From NCBI RefSeq assembly GCF_014639275.1, contig NZ_BMFW01000014.1, forward strand, positions 39,642 to 103,641: a stretch of DNA of 64,000 nt, in the 5' to 3' direction. Below are positions 10,539 to 18,771 of the stretch, piece by piece. Position 1 is the first letter of the stretch. Every line of letters starts with the position of its first letter. The notes under the pieces were generated by a model. It made no database searches, was not told where the DNA came from, and saw only the letters and a list, made by a program, of their open reading frames with translations. A program made the position numbers and the translations under genes. Origin of the DNA: Arthrobacter liuii (GTDB taxonomy: Bacteria > Actinomycetota > Actinomycetes > Actinomycetales > Micrococcaceae).

Positions 10539-11166
10539 ACCCCCGGTGCTGCCCGGCGCGGACCAGGCCCGGCGTTGGGCGGCGGAGGAGCTGGCCAAAC
10601 CCGAGTACCGTGAGGCCGCCCCATCCTGGCTGGACACCCTCTGGCGGAACTTCCTGGACTGGCTGCAGTCCCTGGACGCCTCCCCCGCGGGCAATGCGCC
10701 GGTACCGAGCCTAGTCATAGTCCTCGTCATTGCCGCCATCATCGCAGCCGCAGTCATCCTTGCCCGCCCCCGCCTGAACGCCCGGGCCCGGCAGGCAAGC
10801 GACGTGTTCGAAAGGGAAACCATCCTCGCGGCCGCGGACTACCGGGACCGCGCGGAAGCGGCGGCCGCGGCCGGAAAGTGGGGGGACGCCGTCGTCGACC
10901 GCTTCCGCGCGGTGGTCCGCAGCGCTGAGGGCCGCACCATCCTTGACCCGCAGCCGGGCCGGACAGCGGACGAGGCAGCGCAGGCATTGTCCGTGCCTTT
11001 CAACATGGAATCGCGGCGACTGGCCCGCGCGGCGGCCACCTTTGACGCCATCCGCTACGGGAACAGGGCAGCAGGGAGCGCGGATTACCAGGAAATGGCG
11101 GGGCTTGATGCCACGCTGGACGCCATGCGGCCGGCCCCCGCCCGCAGCACGGCGCCGCTGCCATGA
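10528..11166 (+). CDS. DUF4129 domain-containing membrane protein
   Basis: 212-residue protein with one central transmembrane helix (VPSLVIVLVIAAIIAAAVIL) and a C-terminal cytoplasmic DUF4129 domain (WGDAVVDRFRAVVRSAEGRTI through AATFDAIRYGNRAAG). DUF4129 proteins are regularly encoded beside MoxR AAA+ and DUF58 proteins; their biochemical role is not known. The ATG at 10528 overlaps the stop of the preceding gene by 11 bases, and its 3' end overlaps the start of the DUF4350 gene by four bases (ATGA), so the whole set should be one transcript. Upstream in-frame codons from 10321 are sequence of the previous gene read out of frame. Confidence 0.88.
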   Translation: MAAEPPVLPGADQARRWAAEELAKPEYREAAPSWLDTLWRNFLDWLQSLDASPAGNAPVPSLVIVLVIAAIIAAAVILARPRLNARARQASDVFERETILAAADYRDRAEAAAAAGKWGDAVVDRFRAVVRSAEGRTILDPQPGRTADEAAQALSVPFNMESRRLARAAATFDAIRYGNRAAGSADYQEMAGLDATLDAMRPAPARSTAPLP

Positions 11167-12299
11167 CCGGGTTCCCCACCGCCGGCACGGAGCAGCGAAG
11201 CCCCGCACAAGAGCCGGCGCCGGCCATCGGACCCGCGCCGGCAGGATGGAAGTTCCTGGGCGGCACATTGATGGGCTGGCTGCGGCGGCACCGTGGCCTG
11301 ACCGCAGCTGCAGTGGTTGTCGCAGCCGCGCTGGCGCTGGTCATCGGTACGCAACTCGCTCCCAAGGGCGACACCGTTCCCCTCTCCGTCCACAATGCCG
11401 GTCCGCAGGGGGCCAAGGCATTGGGTGAAATCCTCGGCCGGCACGGAGTTTCCGTCCACACCCCGGACCGGTTCGAAGCCGCGCTGGACGACCTGCGCTC
11501 CGGCACCTCCCCCACGCTCCTGCTCTACGACAGGAACGGCATCCTGGGCGGGCCGCAGCTGGCCGGCCTGATGGCGGCCGCTGACCGCGTGGTGGTGGTC
11601 TCCCCCAGGCTGGAAACCCTCTCCGCCCTTGACAGCAGCATCCACCAGGCTGGCGTCGTTCCCGACGGCTTTCCGGTCCTGGACCCCGGCTGTGCCCAGC
11701 CGGACGCGGAAGGAGCGGGACAGGTCACTGGCAAAGGGGGATTTGTGTACGACGGCGGCACCTCCTGCTACCGCGCAGCAGGAACCGCCGGGATGCTTGC
11801 CGTCAGCCGTGACGGCCGGCTGGCTGTGTTGGGCAGCACGGCAGTCCTGGGCAACTACAAACTGGATGAACTGGGAAACGCCGGCCTGGCTATCAGGATG
11901 CTTGGCGCGTCGCCGGACCTTGTCTGGTACCTGCCCTCGCTTGAGGACGCAGCAGCAAGCGGTTCCGGGAAAACCCTCGACGACCTTGCACCGGACTGGG
12001 CCCGCTTCCTGGGCCCCTGGCTGCTCCTGGTGGCGCTGGCTGCCGTGGTGTGGCGGGGCCGCCGCCATGGCCCGCTGGTATTCGAGCCGTTGCCGGTAGT
12101 GGTCAAGGCTGTGGAGACGGCCGAGGGACGCGCCCGTCTCTACCAGGACTCGCGTGCCATCGGCCAGGCCCGGGACAACCTGCGGGCCGGGCTGCTGGTA
12201 GAAGGCTCCGGCTGGGCCCCGGCGCCACCGCCGAGGACACGATTGCGGCCGCAGCCCGGCTGCTCGGCAGGGATCCCGCCGACGTCCGTGCGCTCCTGA
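11163..12299 (+). CDS. DUF4350 domain-containing protein, C-terminus altered by frameshift
   Basis: 378 residues as read. An N-terminal helix (about 40-62) anchors an extracellular DUF4350 domain, which resembles a glutamine-amidotransferase-like fold (VHNAGPQGAKALGEILGRHGV, TLLLYDRNGILGGPQL, VVVVSPRLETLSAL). A second helix (FLGPWLLLVALAAVVW) precedes a cytoplasmic tail. From about residue 346 onward the frame yields GSGWAPAPPPRTRLRPQPG, which does not look like family sequence, whereas another frame continues with a family-like tail to 12382, where it overlaps the moxR start. The gene therefore appears to carry a small indel near 12180-12215. The bulk of both domains is intact, so partial function is possible; a sequencing error is equally possible. 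Confidence 0.75.
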   Translation: MTGFPTAGTEQRSPAQEPAPAIGPAPAGWKFLGGTLMGWLRRHRGLTAAAVVVAAALALVIGTQLAPKGDTVPLSVHNAGPQGAKALGEILGRHGVSVHTPDRFEAALDDLRSGTSPTLLLYDRNGILGGPQLAGLMAAADRVVVVSPRLETLSALDSSIHQAGVVPDGFPVLDPGCAQPDAEGAGQVTGKGGFVYDGGTSCYRAAGTAGMLAVSRDGRLAVLGSTAVLGNYKLDELGNAGLAIRMLGASPDLVWYLPSLEDAAASGSGKTLDDLAPDWARFLGPWLLLVALAAVVWRGRRHGPLVFEPLPVVVKAVETAEGRARLYQDSRAIGQARDNLRAGLLVEGSGWAPAPPPRTRLRPQPGCSAGIPPTSVRS

Positions 12300-12382
12300 A
12301 CGAACAGCCCAAAACCGAAGCCCGCCTGGTGGCCTGGTCCCAGGCCCTGGACAAACTGGAAAAAGAGGTCGTGACCCGATGA
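12200..12382 (+). pseudogene. Out-of-frame C-terminal remainder of the DUF4350 gene
   Basis: Read in the frame one base back from the upstream gene, this segment encodes RRLRLGPGATAEDTIAAAARLLGRDPADVRALLNEQPKTEARLVAWSQALDKLEKEVVTR in two successive blocks (each part under family-typical spacing), an amphipathic tail expected at the C-terminus of DUF4350 proteins from this lineage. Its TGA at 12380-12382 overlaps the moxR ATG at 12379, the coupling used throughout this operon. This supports it as the original 3' end of the preceding gene. The net change needed to restore one frame is one missing base (or two extra). Confidence 0.7.
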
Positions 12383-13392
12383 GTGAACAGAGCAGTGGCC
12401 CTGGGGTCCTTAACCCGATGGACTCCAACAGTCCCCTGGATGACGACGGCGCACGGCAGGCCCTGCTTGCCGTCCGCCGCGAGGTGGCAAAGGCGGTGGT
12501 GGGACAGGACGCCACCGTCACGGGCCTCCTGATTGCCCTGCTTTCACAAGGGCATGTGCTGCTGGAAGGCGTCCCCGGCGTTGCCAAGACCCTGCTGGTC
12601 CGGGCACTGTCCTCCGCACTGAGCCTGGACACCAAGCGGATGCAGTTCACCCCCGACCTCATGCCGGGCGACGTCACCGGCTCGCTGGTCTACGACTCGC
12701 ACACTTCCGGGTTCAGCTTCCGGGAAGGACCGGTCTTCACCAACCTCCTGTTGGCCGACGAGATCAACCGGACCCCTCCAAAGACCCAGGCGTCACTCCT
12801 GGAGGCCATGGAAGAGCGGCAAGTGTCCGTGGACGGGGTATCCAGGCAACTGCCCGCGCCGTTCCTGGTGGCGGCTACCCAGAATCCGGTGGAGTACGAA
12901 GGGACCTATCCCCTGCCCGAGGCACAGCTGGACCGGTTCCTGCTCAAGCTGACCATGCCGCTGCCCGAGCGCCGGGACGAAATTGAGGTGATCCGCCGCC
13001 ACGCGGCCGGGTTCGATCCCCGGGACCTGGCAGCAGCCGGCGTCCGCGCCGTTGCCGGCGCCGAGGACCTGGACCGGGCCCGGGAAGCAGTGACCCGGGT
13101 GGCGGTGGAACCGGAAATCATTGGCTACATCGTTGACCTGGTGCGCGCCACCCGGGCAGCCCCTTCATTCCAGCTTGGCGTCTCACCGCGCGGCGCCACG
13201 GCCCTGCTGAATACCTCCAGGTCCTGGGCGTGGCTCTCGGGCCGCCCTTTTGTCACCCCTGACGACGTCAAGGTGCTGGCCCTGCCCTGCCTGCGGCACC
13301 GGGTGGCGCTGCAGCCTGAAGCCCAGATGGACGGGGTCCGGGTGGACGATGTCCTGGGCGGCATCCTGGCGTCCGTCCCCGTTCCGCGCTGA
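12379..13392 (+). CDS. MoxR-family AAA+ ATPase
   Basis: 337-residue AAA+ protein of the MoxR branch, thought to act as a chaperone-like remodeller for VWA/DUF58 partner proteins. Walker A is GVPGVAKT (residues 64-71), Walker B is LLADEINRTPPKTQASLLEAMEE, sensor 1 is in LVAATQNPVEYEGTYPLPEAQLDRF, and the lid domain ends in SPRGATALLNTSRSWAWLSGR. It is coupled to the DUF4350 gene (ATGA overlap) and to the DUF58 gene (stop and start share one base). The N-terminal ~20 residues are variable and an internal Met14 could serve as start, but the overlap favours 12379. Confidence 0.95.
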   Translation: MSEQSSGPGVLNPMDSNSPLDDDGARQALLAVRREVAKAVVGQDATVTGLLIALLSQGHVLLEGVPGVAKTLLVRALSSALSLDTKRMQFTPDLMPGDVTGSLVYDSHTSGFSFREGPVFTNLLLADEINRTPPKTQASLLEAMEERQVSVDGVSRQLPAPFLVAATQNPVEYEGTYPLPEAQLDRFLLKLTMPLPERRDEIEVIRRHAAGFDPRDLAAAGVRAVAGAEDLDRAREAVTRVAVEPEIIGYIVDLVRATRAAPSFQLGVSPRGATALLNTSRSWAWLSGRPFVTPDDVKVLALPCLRHRVALQPEAQMDGVRVDDVLGGILASVPVPR

Positions 13393-14684
13393 TGGCCGTC
13401 TCGGGGCGCTTCGTGGCGGTGGTGCTGCTGGGCCTGGTGCCAGTGCTGGTGTTTCCGGGATGGCCGACCGTACTGGTTACCGCCGCTTTACTCATGGCCC
13501 TGCTGGGCGCAGACCTGCTCTTTGCCGGATCCCTTCGGCAGGTCACTGTGGTGCGTGCGGAACCGGCGAACGTGGCGCTCAATAACGCGGCGGAGGCCAT
13601 GCTCACTGTCCGCAACGGTGGTACCCGTCTGCTCCGTGGATCCTTGAGGGATGGATGGCAGCCCTCGGCCGGGGCGCAGAATCCCGTCCAGGATGTTGAC
13701 GTCCCGGCCGGCGAGAGCAGGCGGTTCGGGGTCAGGCTCCGGCCGGTCCGGCGGGGAGACCTCGCTGCACCACACGTGACGATCCGCTCCTTTGGTCCAC
13801 TCGGCCTGGCAGCCCGCCAGCGGACCATCCCGTGCCCCGGTTCGGTGCGGGTGCTGCCGCCCTTCCATTCCCGGCGACACCTGCCGTCAAAGCTGCGGAA
13901 GCTGCGCGAACTCGACGGGAAGGCCGCCGTCCAGGTCCGTGGCGCCGGCACCGAGTTCGATTCCCTGCGGGACTATGTCCGCGGTGACGACGTGCGGTCC
14001 ATCGACTGGCGCGCAACGGCGCGGCGCTCCGCCGTCGTGGTCCGGACCTGGCGTCCGGAACGGGACCGGCGGGTGGTGATGGTCCTCGATACGTCCCGCA
14101 CCTCCGCGGCGAGGATCGGCGACGAAACCCGCCTGGACACGGGGATCGAGGCTGCGCTGCTGTTGGGCATCCTGGCCGAACGGGGTGGCGACCGGGTGGA
14201 CTTCGTGGCCTTCGACCGAAGGACGCGGGCGCGGGCCGCTTCCGCCGGCCAGGGCAATATCCTGGGCCGGCTGGTCCAGGCCATGGCTCCCCTCGAGGCC
14301 GAGCTGATCGAGATGGACTGGCCCGCCCTCCCGGCGCAGGTCCGCTCCGTTTCGGCGCACCGGTCCCTCGTGGTGCTGCTGACGTCGCTGGACAGCGGGG
14401 CGCCGGAGGAGGGCCTGCTGCCCGTGGCGGAACGGCTGGCCAGCCAGCACGTCGTGGTGGTGGCGGCCGTCCGCGACCCCCAGCTGGGCGACATGCTCCG
14501 GGACCGCCACGATGCCACCGGAGTGTTCCGCGCGGCTGCGGCTGAACGCGCCCTCCTGCAGCGTGCGGCGGTCACTGCCGAGCTGCGCCGCTACGGAGTG
14601 GAGGTGGTGGACGCTGAGCCCCTTGAGCTGCCGCCCCGGCTCGCGGACATGTACATCCGGCTCAAGGCTGCCGGTAGATTGTGA
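13392..14684 (+). CDS. DUF58 domain-containing protein (MoxR partner)
   Basis: 430-residue protein with two N-terminal hydrophobic segments (VAVVLLGLVPVLVFPGWP and the following helix), a beta-rich extracytoplasmic-like part, and the DUF58 core GTEFDSLRDYVRGDDVRSID. This core is followed by a von Willebrand A-like domain with a MIDAS-like DTSRTS sequence. DUF58 proteins are the standard genomic partner of MoxR ATPases; their substrates are largely unknown. The start overlaps the moxR stop by one base (TGATG). Last member of the tightly coupled block that starts at 9222; the next gene has its own strong ribosome-binding site 46 bases downstream. Confidence 0.92.
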   Translation: MAVSGRFVAVVLLGLVPVLVFPGWPTVLVTAALLMALLGADLLFAGSLRQVTVVRAEPANVALNNAAEAMLTVRNGGTRLLRGSLRDGWQPSAGAQNPVQDVDVPAGESRRFGVRLRPVRRGDLAAPHVTIRSFGPLGLAARQRTIPCPGSVRVLPPFHSRRHLPSKLRKLRELDGKAAVQVRGAGTEFDSLRDYVRGDDVRSIDWRATARRSAVVVRTWRPERDRRVVMVLDTSRTSAARIGDETRLDTGIEAALLLGILAERGGDRVDFVAFDRRTRARAASAGQGNILGRLVQAMAPLEAELIEMDWPALPAQVRSVSAHRSLVVLLTSLDSGAPEEGLLPVAERLASQHVVVVAAVRDPQLGDMLRDRHDATGVFRAAAAERALLQRAAVTAELRRYGVEVVDAEPLELPPRLADMYIRLKAAGRL

Positions 14685-14730
14685 ACCCGGAAGCAGTCAG
14701 CGCCGCCACAGGCAACAGGAGGTCCACTTC

Positions 14731-15462
14731 ATGAGCGTCCCGATCTACCAGCAGGCCCTTGGCCCCGGGTTCCTGCGGCTGCAGCCCGAACTCCAGGAGT
14801 ACTTTTCGCTGGCGCCGGGATCCGGACAGTACGGCGTGGGGGAAGGAACGTTCGACGTCGTGGGGTGCCGCCAGCAGTGGCTGCGGCCTCTGCTGCGGCT
14901 CACCGGAGGCGAAGAGGCTTTCTTCCCCGAGTACGGCGAGAACATCCCGTTCCGGATCGAAAACCACGCCCACCAGGATCCGTTCGGCCGGTCCAGCCTC
15001 ACCGCCCGTCGCGAGATCCGCTTCCCGGAGCGCAGCCGGCTGTTCCAGGACACCACCAGCGCCACCACCCGTGGCGGTTCCACCCAGCTGGTGGACTACG
15101 TGGGACGGTACCGGCGCCTGGTGACGGACCTGAACCTGGACGTCACCGCTGAAGGAAGGCTGCGCGGCGTATCGGAGGCGTCGCGGCTCTTCCTGGGCCC
15201 CCTCCGGGTGCCGCTTCCGGCAGCCCTGGACGCCAAGGCCTACGCCGAACAGTGGTGGGACCCAGCCGAAGGCAGCAACGGACGGCACCGCATCCAGGTG
15301 AAGGTCATCCAGCCGCAGATCGGGCTGGTCCTGGTGTACGCGGGGGCCTTCGACTACCGGCTGCGCCCCTACAGCGGCGGTAGTTCCGCCCAGAGCGGTA
15401 GTTCCGCCCAGAGCTTCCTTCCCCGCTACGCTCAACCCGACCGCTGGGAGAACAGGGTTTAG
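14731..15462 (+). CDS. DUF4166 domain-containing protein
   Basis: 243-residue protein. Conserved-looking stretches include YQQALGPGFLRLQPELQEYF and GEGTFDVVGCR near the N-terminus and IQVKVIQPQIGLVLVYAGAFDYRL near the C-terminus, matching the DUF4166 family found in some actinobacteria and in multidomain oxidoreductases. Function unknown; no signal peptide or membrane helix. The ATG at 14731 is preceded by AGGAGGT at eight bases, an excellent site, while the frame extending upstream to 14512 lies inside the DUF58 gene. An 18-base perfect tandem repeat encodes GSSAQS twice just before the C-terminus. It may be co-transcribed with the MoxR operon. Confidence 0.82.
   Translation: MSVPIYQQALGPGFLRLQPELQEYFSLAPGSGQYGVGEGTFDVVGCRQQWLRPLLRLTGGEEAFFPEYGENIPFRIENHAHQDPFGRSSLTARREIRFPERSRLFQDTTSATTRGGSTQLVDYVGRYRRLVTDLNLDVTAEGRLRGVSEASRLFLGPLRVPLPAALDAKAYAEQWWDPAEGSNGRHRIQVKVIQPQIGLVLVYAGAFDYRLRPYSGGSSAQSGSSAQSFLPRYAQPDRWENRV
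15379..15414 (+). repeat. 18-bp perfect tandem repeat (2 copies) inside the DUF4166 gene
   Basis: The unit GGTAGTTCCGCCCAGAGC occurs twice in direct succession (15379-15396 and 15397-15414), keeping the reading frame and encoding GSSAQS twice. The location close to the C-terminus suggests a recent in-frame duplication in a flexible tail. Confidence 0.95.
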
Positions 15463-15465
15463 CGG

Positions 15466-16551
15466 CTACCCCAGCGCCTGCTGGTTCAGGCCGTCGGCCA
15501 CCTGGGTCAGCCTGCCCAGGACAGCGGTGGCCTGCGCGGGGGTGCAACCGGCCAGTCCTGCTGAGGGGGCCACCCGGACGGCGCCGAGCAGCGAAGGCGG
15601 CAGGCCCAGCTGGCGCCAGGGACGCCACACGGACTCCACGCAATCGGCAACCCTGGGCAGCGGGCCGCCTGAGGGAACGTTGAGGGCACCGGCCCAGAAC
15701 TGTTTTCCAGCCTCGACGGCTCCTGCCACCTGCTCCCACTGGCGGTTGGTCAACGCCTTCAACGGCAAGGCAATGCCGTCCGCCCCTGCAGCCAGGGCCA
15801 GCTCGATCGGGGCCTCTATTTCGGGGAACGCCACCACAACCTCAGTTGCACCGGCTTCCCGCAGGGCGTCCAGGACCAGGCGCCATGCCTCACGGGCTTC
15901 TGATACCGCCACTGCGCGGAGGGTGCGGTAACCGCTCGCTGTGGGTATGGTTCCGCCGAGCACAGCTGCGACGGCAGGCTCATCCACCTGCACCACCAGG
16001 CGGGCGCCCGGAACGGCCGCGGCCGCACGGTTGAGATAGCCGCCCACGCCAGCGGCGAGGGAGGCGGTCAGGTCCCGGCGGGCGCCGTAGTCCAGCAGGA
16101 CCCGCTCCCCGTTGTGCAGATGCAGCCCGGCGGCAAGGCTGAGCGGTCCCACCAGCTGCACCTTGAGTCCACCGGCCGATACGTCTTCTGCCCCGGCCAC
16201 ATCGGCAAGGACATTCAAATCGGTGGAGAGTGCTGCCGCTGCGCGCCGCATGTCCTTGCCGGGCCTGTCCACCAGCCGCCACCCGTGGGGCTGGACGTCC
16301 ACGGCAAGTTCCTCCAGGAGGGAGGCCGTGCGCCCCAGGGCGTCGGAACCAACGCCGCGGTCCGGCAGTTCAGCCAGGAAGGGAAGGTGCGGGCTGCCGA
16401 GTTCGCCGCGGATGATCCGGGCGGCTTCGAGCGGATCATCACCTGGCCACGGACCCAGGGCGGTGGCTGTGACTTCCTTGGCTGTGGCTTCGTTGGAAGG
16501 GGCAGCGGCCGGAACCGGGCCGGACCCCGGTTGGTGCTGTTCCCGGCTCAC
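15466..16551 (-). CDS. MetE/UROD-superfamily (methionine synthase-like) protein
   Basis: 361-residue TIM-barrel protein of the cobalamin-independent methionine synthase C-terminal type. Recognisable parts are LKVQLVGPLSLAAGLHLHNGERVLLDYGARRDL, the LVVQVDEPAVAAVLGG strand, and the terminal LAGCTPAQA. Real MetE uses His-x-Cys, Glu and a later Cys to bind zinc; here the late Cys is present, but I see no His-x-Cys in the expected strand, where the sequence reads VVVAFPEIEAPIELAL. Catalysis of methionine formation is therefore doubtful. The GTG start overlaps the chorismate mutase stop (GTGA), so the two are coupled. True role unknown. Confidence 0.8.
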   Translation of the reverse strand: MSREQHQPGSGPVPAAAPSNEATAKEVTATALGPWPGDDPLEAARIIRGELGSPHLPFLAELPDRGVGSDALGRTASLLEELAVDVQPHGWRLVDRPGKDMRRAAAALSTDLNVLADVAGAEDVSAGGLKVQLVGPLSLAAGLHLHNGERVLLDYGARRDLTASLAAGVGGYLNRAAAAVPGARLVVQVDEPAVAAVLGGTIPTASGYRTLRAVAVSEAREAWRLVLDALREAGATEVVVAFPEIEAPIELALAAGADGIALPLKALTNRQWEQVAGAVEAGKQFWAGALNVPSGGPLPRVADCVESVWRPWRQLGLPPSLLGAVRVAPSAGLAGCTPAQATAVLGRLTQVADGLNQQALG

Positions 16552-16955
16552 GCCAGCGCGGAGGTCTGCGGCTGCTGGCCGGACGCAGCCTGGTGGTCCT
16601 CCGCGATGGCCTCGTGGTGGCGGATCACCTCACCGATGATGAAGTTGAGGAATTTCTCCGCGAACGCCGGATCGAGGTGGGCGTCCTCGGCAAGGCGGCG
16701 CAGCCGGGCGATCTGGGCGGCTTCGCGTCCGGGGTCGCCGGCAGGCAGCCGGTGGGCTGCCTTCAGGAAGCCCACCTTTTGCGTGGCCTTGAAGCGCTCG
16801 GCAAGGAGGTACACCAGGGTGGCGTCGATGTTGTCGATGCTGGAACGGATCGACAACAGTTCAGCCATCACCGAATCGTCCACGTGGCCTGCAAGCGAGC
16901 TGGCGGATGGATCGAAATCGTCGGAGCCAGGAGAGCTGGGGGTGTGCTGCGTCAT
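16548..16955 (-). CDS. Chorismate mutase (AroQ fold)
   Basis: 135-residue protein with an all-helical AroQ domain after ~30 disordered residues: VMAELLSIRSSIDNIDATLVYLLAERFKATQKVGFLKAAH, then REAAQIARLRRLAEDAHLDPAFAEKFLNFIIGEVIRHHEAI. This type converts chorismate to prephenate for Phe/Tyr synthesis. The Arg/Lys positions of AroQ (Arg in SIRSSID, Lys in ATQKVG, Arg in GREAAQ) are visible. No signal peptide, so it is the cytoplasmic form. The ATG at 16955 has only a short spacing to GGAG. Translationally coupled to the MetE-like gene downstream. Confidence 0.9.
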   Translation of the reverse strand: MTQHTPSSPGSDDFDPSASSLAGHVDDSVMAELLSIRSSIDNIDATLVYLLAERFKATQKVGFLKAAHRLPAGDPGREAAQIARLRRLAEDAHLDPAFAEKFLNFIIGEVIRHHEAIAEDHQAASGQQPQTSALA

Positions 16956-16997
16956 GGCTCCAGTCTATGGGAGCCGATGGAATCAACGCGGGTGTGA

Positions 16998-17032
16998 AGC
17001 GCCGGTGCCGGCTGTCTGACGGCACCGGCGCT
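16998..17032. terminator. Hairpin after the peptide ABC transporter operon
   Basis: A 13-bp perfect stem (AGCGCCGGTGCCG / CGGCACCGGCGCT) with a 9-base loop separates the end of the minus-strand peptide-transporter operon from the chorismate mutase gene. No T-run is evident on either side, so it is a probable but not canonical intrinsic terminator. Confidence 0.6.
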
Positions 17033-17055
17033 GTCCGCTGCGGGATCCTGCCGGG

Positions 17056-18771
17056 TCAGATGCCCAGGAGCGCCCGGTGCTCCTCCCGGCGTTTGGCCTG
17101 TTCGGCAGGGTCCGGCACTGGCAGGGAGGCGATCAGCCGGCGCGTGTAGTCATGCTGGGGGTTGCCCATGACCTGGCTGCCGATCCCCTGCTCCACCAGT
17201 TTGCCCTTGTACAGCACGCCCACCCAGGAGGACAGGATGTCCACCACCGCCAGGTCGTGGCTGATGAAGAGGCAGCCAAAGCCGAACTCTTCCTGGATGT
17301 CCCTGAACAGCTCCAGGACCTTCGCCTGCACCGAAACGTCGAGGGCCGACGTCGGCTCATCCGCTATCAGCAGCCGGGGATTCAGGCTCAGGGCCCGCGC
17401 CAGCGATGCCCGCTGCCGCTGGCCGCCGGATAGTTCATGGGGGTACCGTCCCGCATACGACGCCGGCAGCTGGACTGATTCCAACAGCTCACCGACGCGC
17501 TTGCGCGCCTGGGCATCGCTGGGCCGGGTGTGGATGAGCATGGGTTCAGCGATGCACTCCCCAATGGTCAGCTGCGGGTTGAACGAGGCGGCCGGGTCCT
17601 GGAACACAAACCCGATGTCCTTGCGGAGCGGCTTGAAGGAGCGTTCGCGAAGGTTCAGCATCTCGTAGCCCAGCACCTTGAGGCTGCCGCCGGTGGTCCT
17701 GTTGAGCCCGGCGATGGCACGGCCGATGGTCGTTTTCCCGGATCCCGATTCCCCCACCAGGCCAAACACCTCACCCCTGGACAGGGTGAAGCTGACCCCG
17801 TCCACGGCTTTGAAGGCGGGCGTCCCCAGCCGTCCCGGATACTCGATCTCCAGGTTGTTGGCAGCCACCAGGACTTCCTCATCCTGGTGGCGTCGTTCGG
17901 TAAGTCCCGCCGACGCCGAGTTGCGGCCCAGGTGCGGCACGGCGGCCAGGAGGTTGCGGGTGTAGTCCTGGCGGGGTTCAGCGAACAGCGTCTTCGCCGG
18001 AGCTTCCTCAACGATGTCGCCCTGGTACATGACCACCACGCGGTCTGCCAGGTCCGCCACCACGCCCATATTGTGCGTGATGAGCACGATTGACGTGCCG
18101 TACTTGTCCCGGAGGTCCCGGAGGAGCTCCAGGATTTCCGCCTGTACGGTGACGTCCAGGGCCGTGGTGGGTTCATCCGCCACGATGAGGCCGGGATTCA
18201 GGGCGAGGGCGGCTGCGATCACCACGCGTTGCTTCTGGCCGCCCGAAAATTGGTGCGGGTAGTAGTTGACGCGGTGTTCGGGGTCCGGAATGCCCACTTT
18301 CCCAAGCGCCTCGATGGCCCGGGCCTTGGCTTCCTTTGCGGTTACGCGGCCTCTGCCGTTCGCTCCGGCGTGGGCGCGGATGCCCTCGGCGATCTGCCAC
18401 CCGACAGTGAACACGGGGTTCAAGGCGGTGGACGGCTCCTGGAACACCATGGCGACATCCCGGCCGCGGATCTGGCGCAGCTGGCCCGGATTGAGGCTGA
18501 TGACATTGGCCCCGTTGATCAGCACCGCGCCTGAACTCGTGGCAGTTTCCGGGAGCAGGCCCAGGATCGTCTTGGCGGTGACCGTCTTGCCCGAGCCGGA
18601 CTCCCCCACGATGGCCAGCACCTCGCCGGTCTTGACGTCAAGGCTTACGTCCTTGACGGCGCGGACGTCGCCGCCGTCTGTGGCGAAGGTGACCTGCAGG
18701 TGGTCGATGTCGAGGACGGTTTTACGGTCCTTGTCCTGGTGGTCCGAAACTGAACCTGGGTTTTCTGTCAC
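17056..18771 (-). CDS. Peptide/nickel-type ABC transporter, fused double ATP-binding protein (DppD-DppF type)
   Basis: 571-residue protein with two complete ABC ATPase domains in one chain. The first has Walker A GESGSGKT, signature FSGGQKQR and Walker B LIVADEPTTALD; the second repeats GESGSGKTTIGRAIAGL, LSGGQRQR and LLIADEPTSALD. Each ends in the oligopeptide-transporter C-terminal extension (QDYTRNLLAAVPHLG, QHDYTRRLIASLP). It energises import by the two permeases encoded just upstream. The GTG at 18771 overlaps the stop of the second permease (GTGA). Substrate is not determinable from sequence; di- or oligopeptides are the family norm. Confidence 0.95.
   Translation of the reverse strand: MTENPGSVSDHQDKDRKTVLDIDHLQVTFATDGGDVRAVKDVSLDVKTGEVLAIVGESGSGKTVTAKTILGLLPETATSSGAVLINGANVISLNPGQLRQIRGRDVAMVFQEPSTALNPVFTVGWQIAEGIRAHAGANGRGRVTAKEAKARAIEALGKVGIPDPEHRVNYYPHQFSGGQKQRVVIAAALALNPGLIVADEPTTALDVTVQAEILELLRDLRDKYGTSIVLITHNMGVVADLADRVVVMYQGDIVEEAPAKTLFAEPRQDYTRNLLAAVPHLGRNSASAGLTERRHQDEEVLVAANNLEIEYPGRLGTPAFKAVDGVSFTLSRGEVFGLVGESGSGKTTIGRAIAGLNRTTGGSLKVLGYEMLNLRERSFKPLRKDIGFVFQDPAASFNPQLTIGECIAEPMLIHTRPSDAQARKRVGELLESVQLPASYAGRYPHELSGGQRQRASLARALSLNPRLLIADEPTSALDVSVQAKVLELFRDIQEEFGFGCLFISHDLAVVDILSSWVGVLYKGKLVEQGIGSQVMGNPQHDYTRRLIASLPVPDPAEQAKRREEHRALLGI

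Noticed and set aside
11085..12677. 530-codon minus-strand frame opposite the DUF4350 and moxR genes
   Set aside because: Runs across several overlapping plus-strand genes, lacks a ribosome-binding site and shows no family features.
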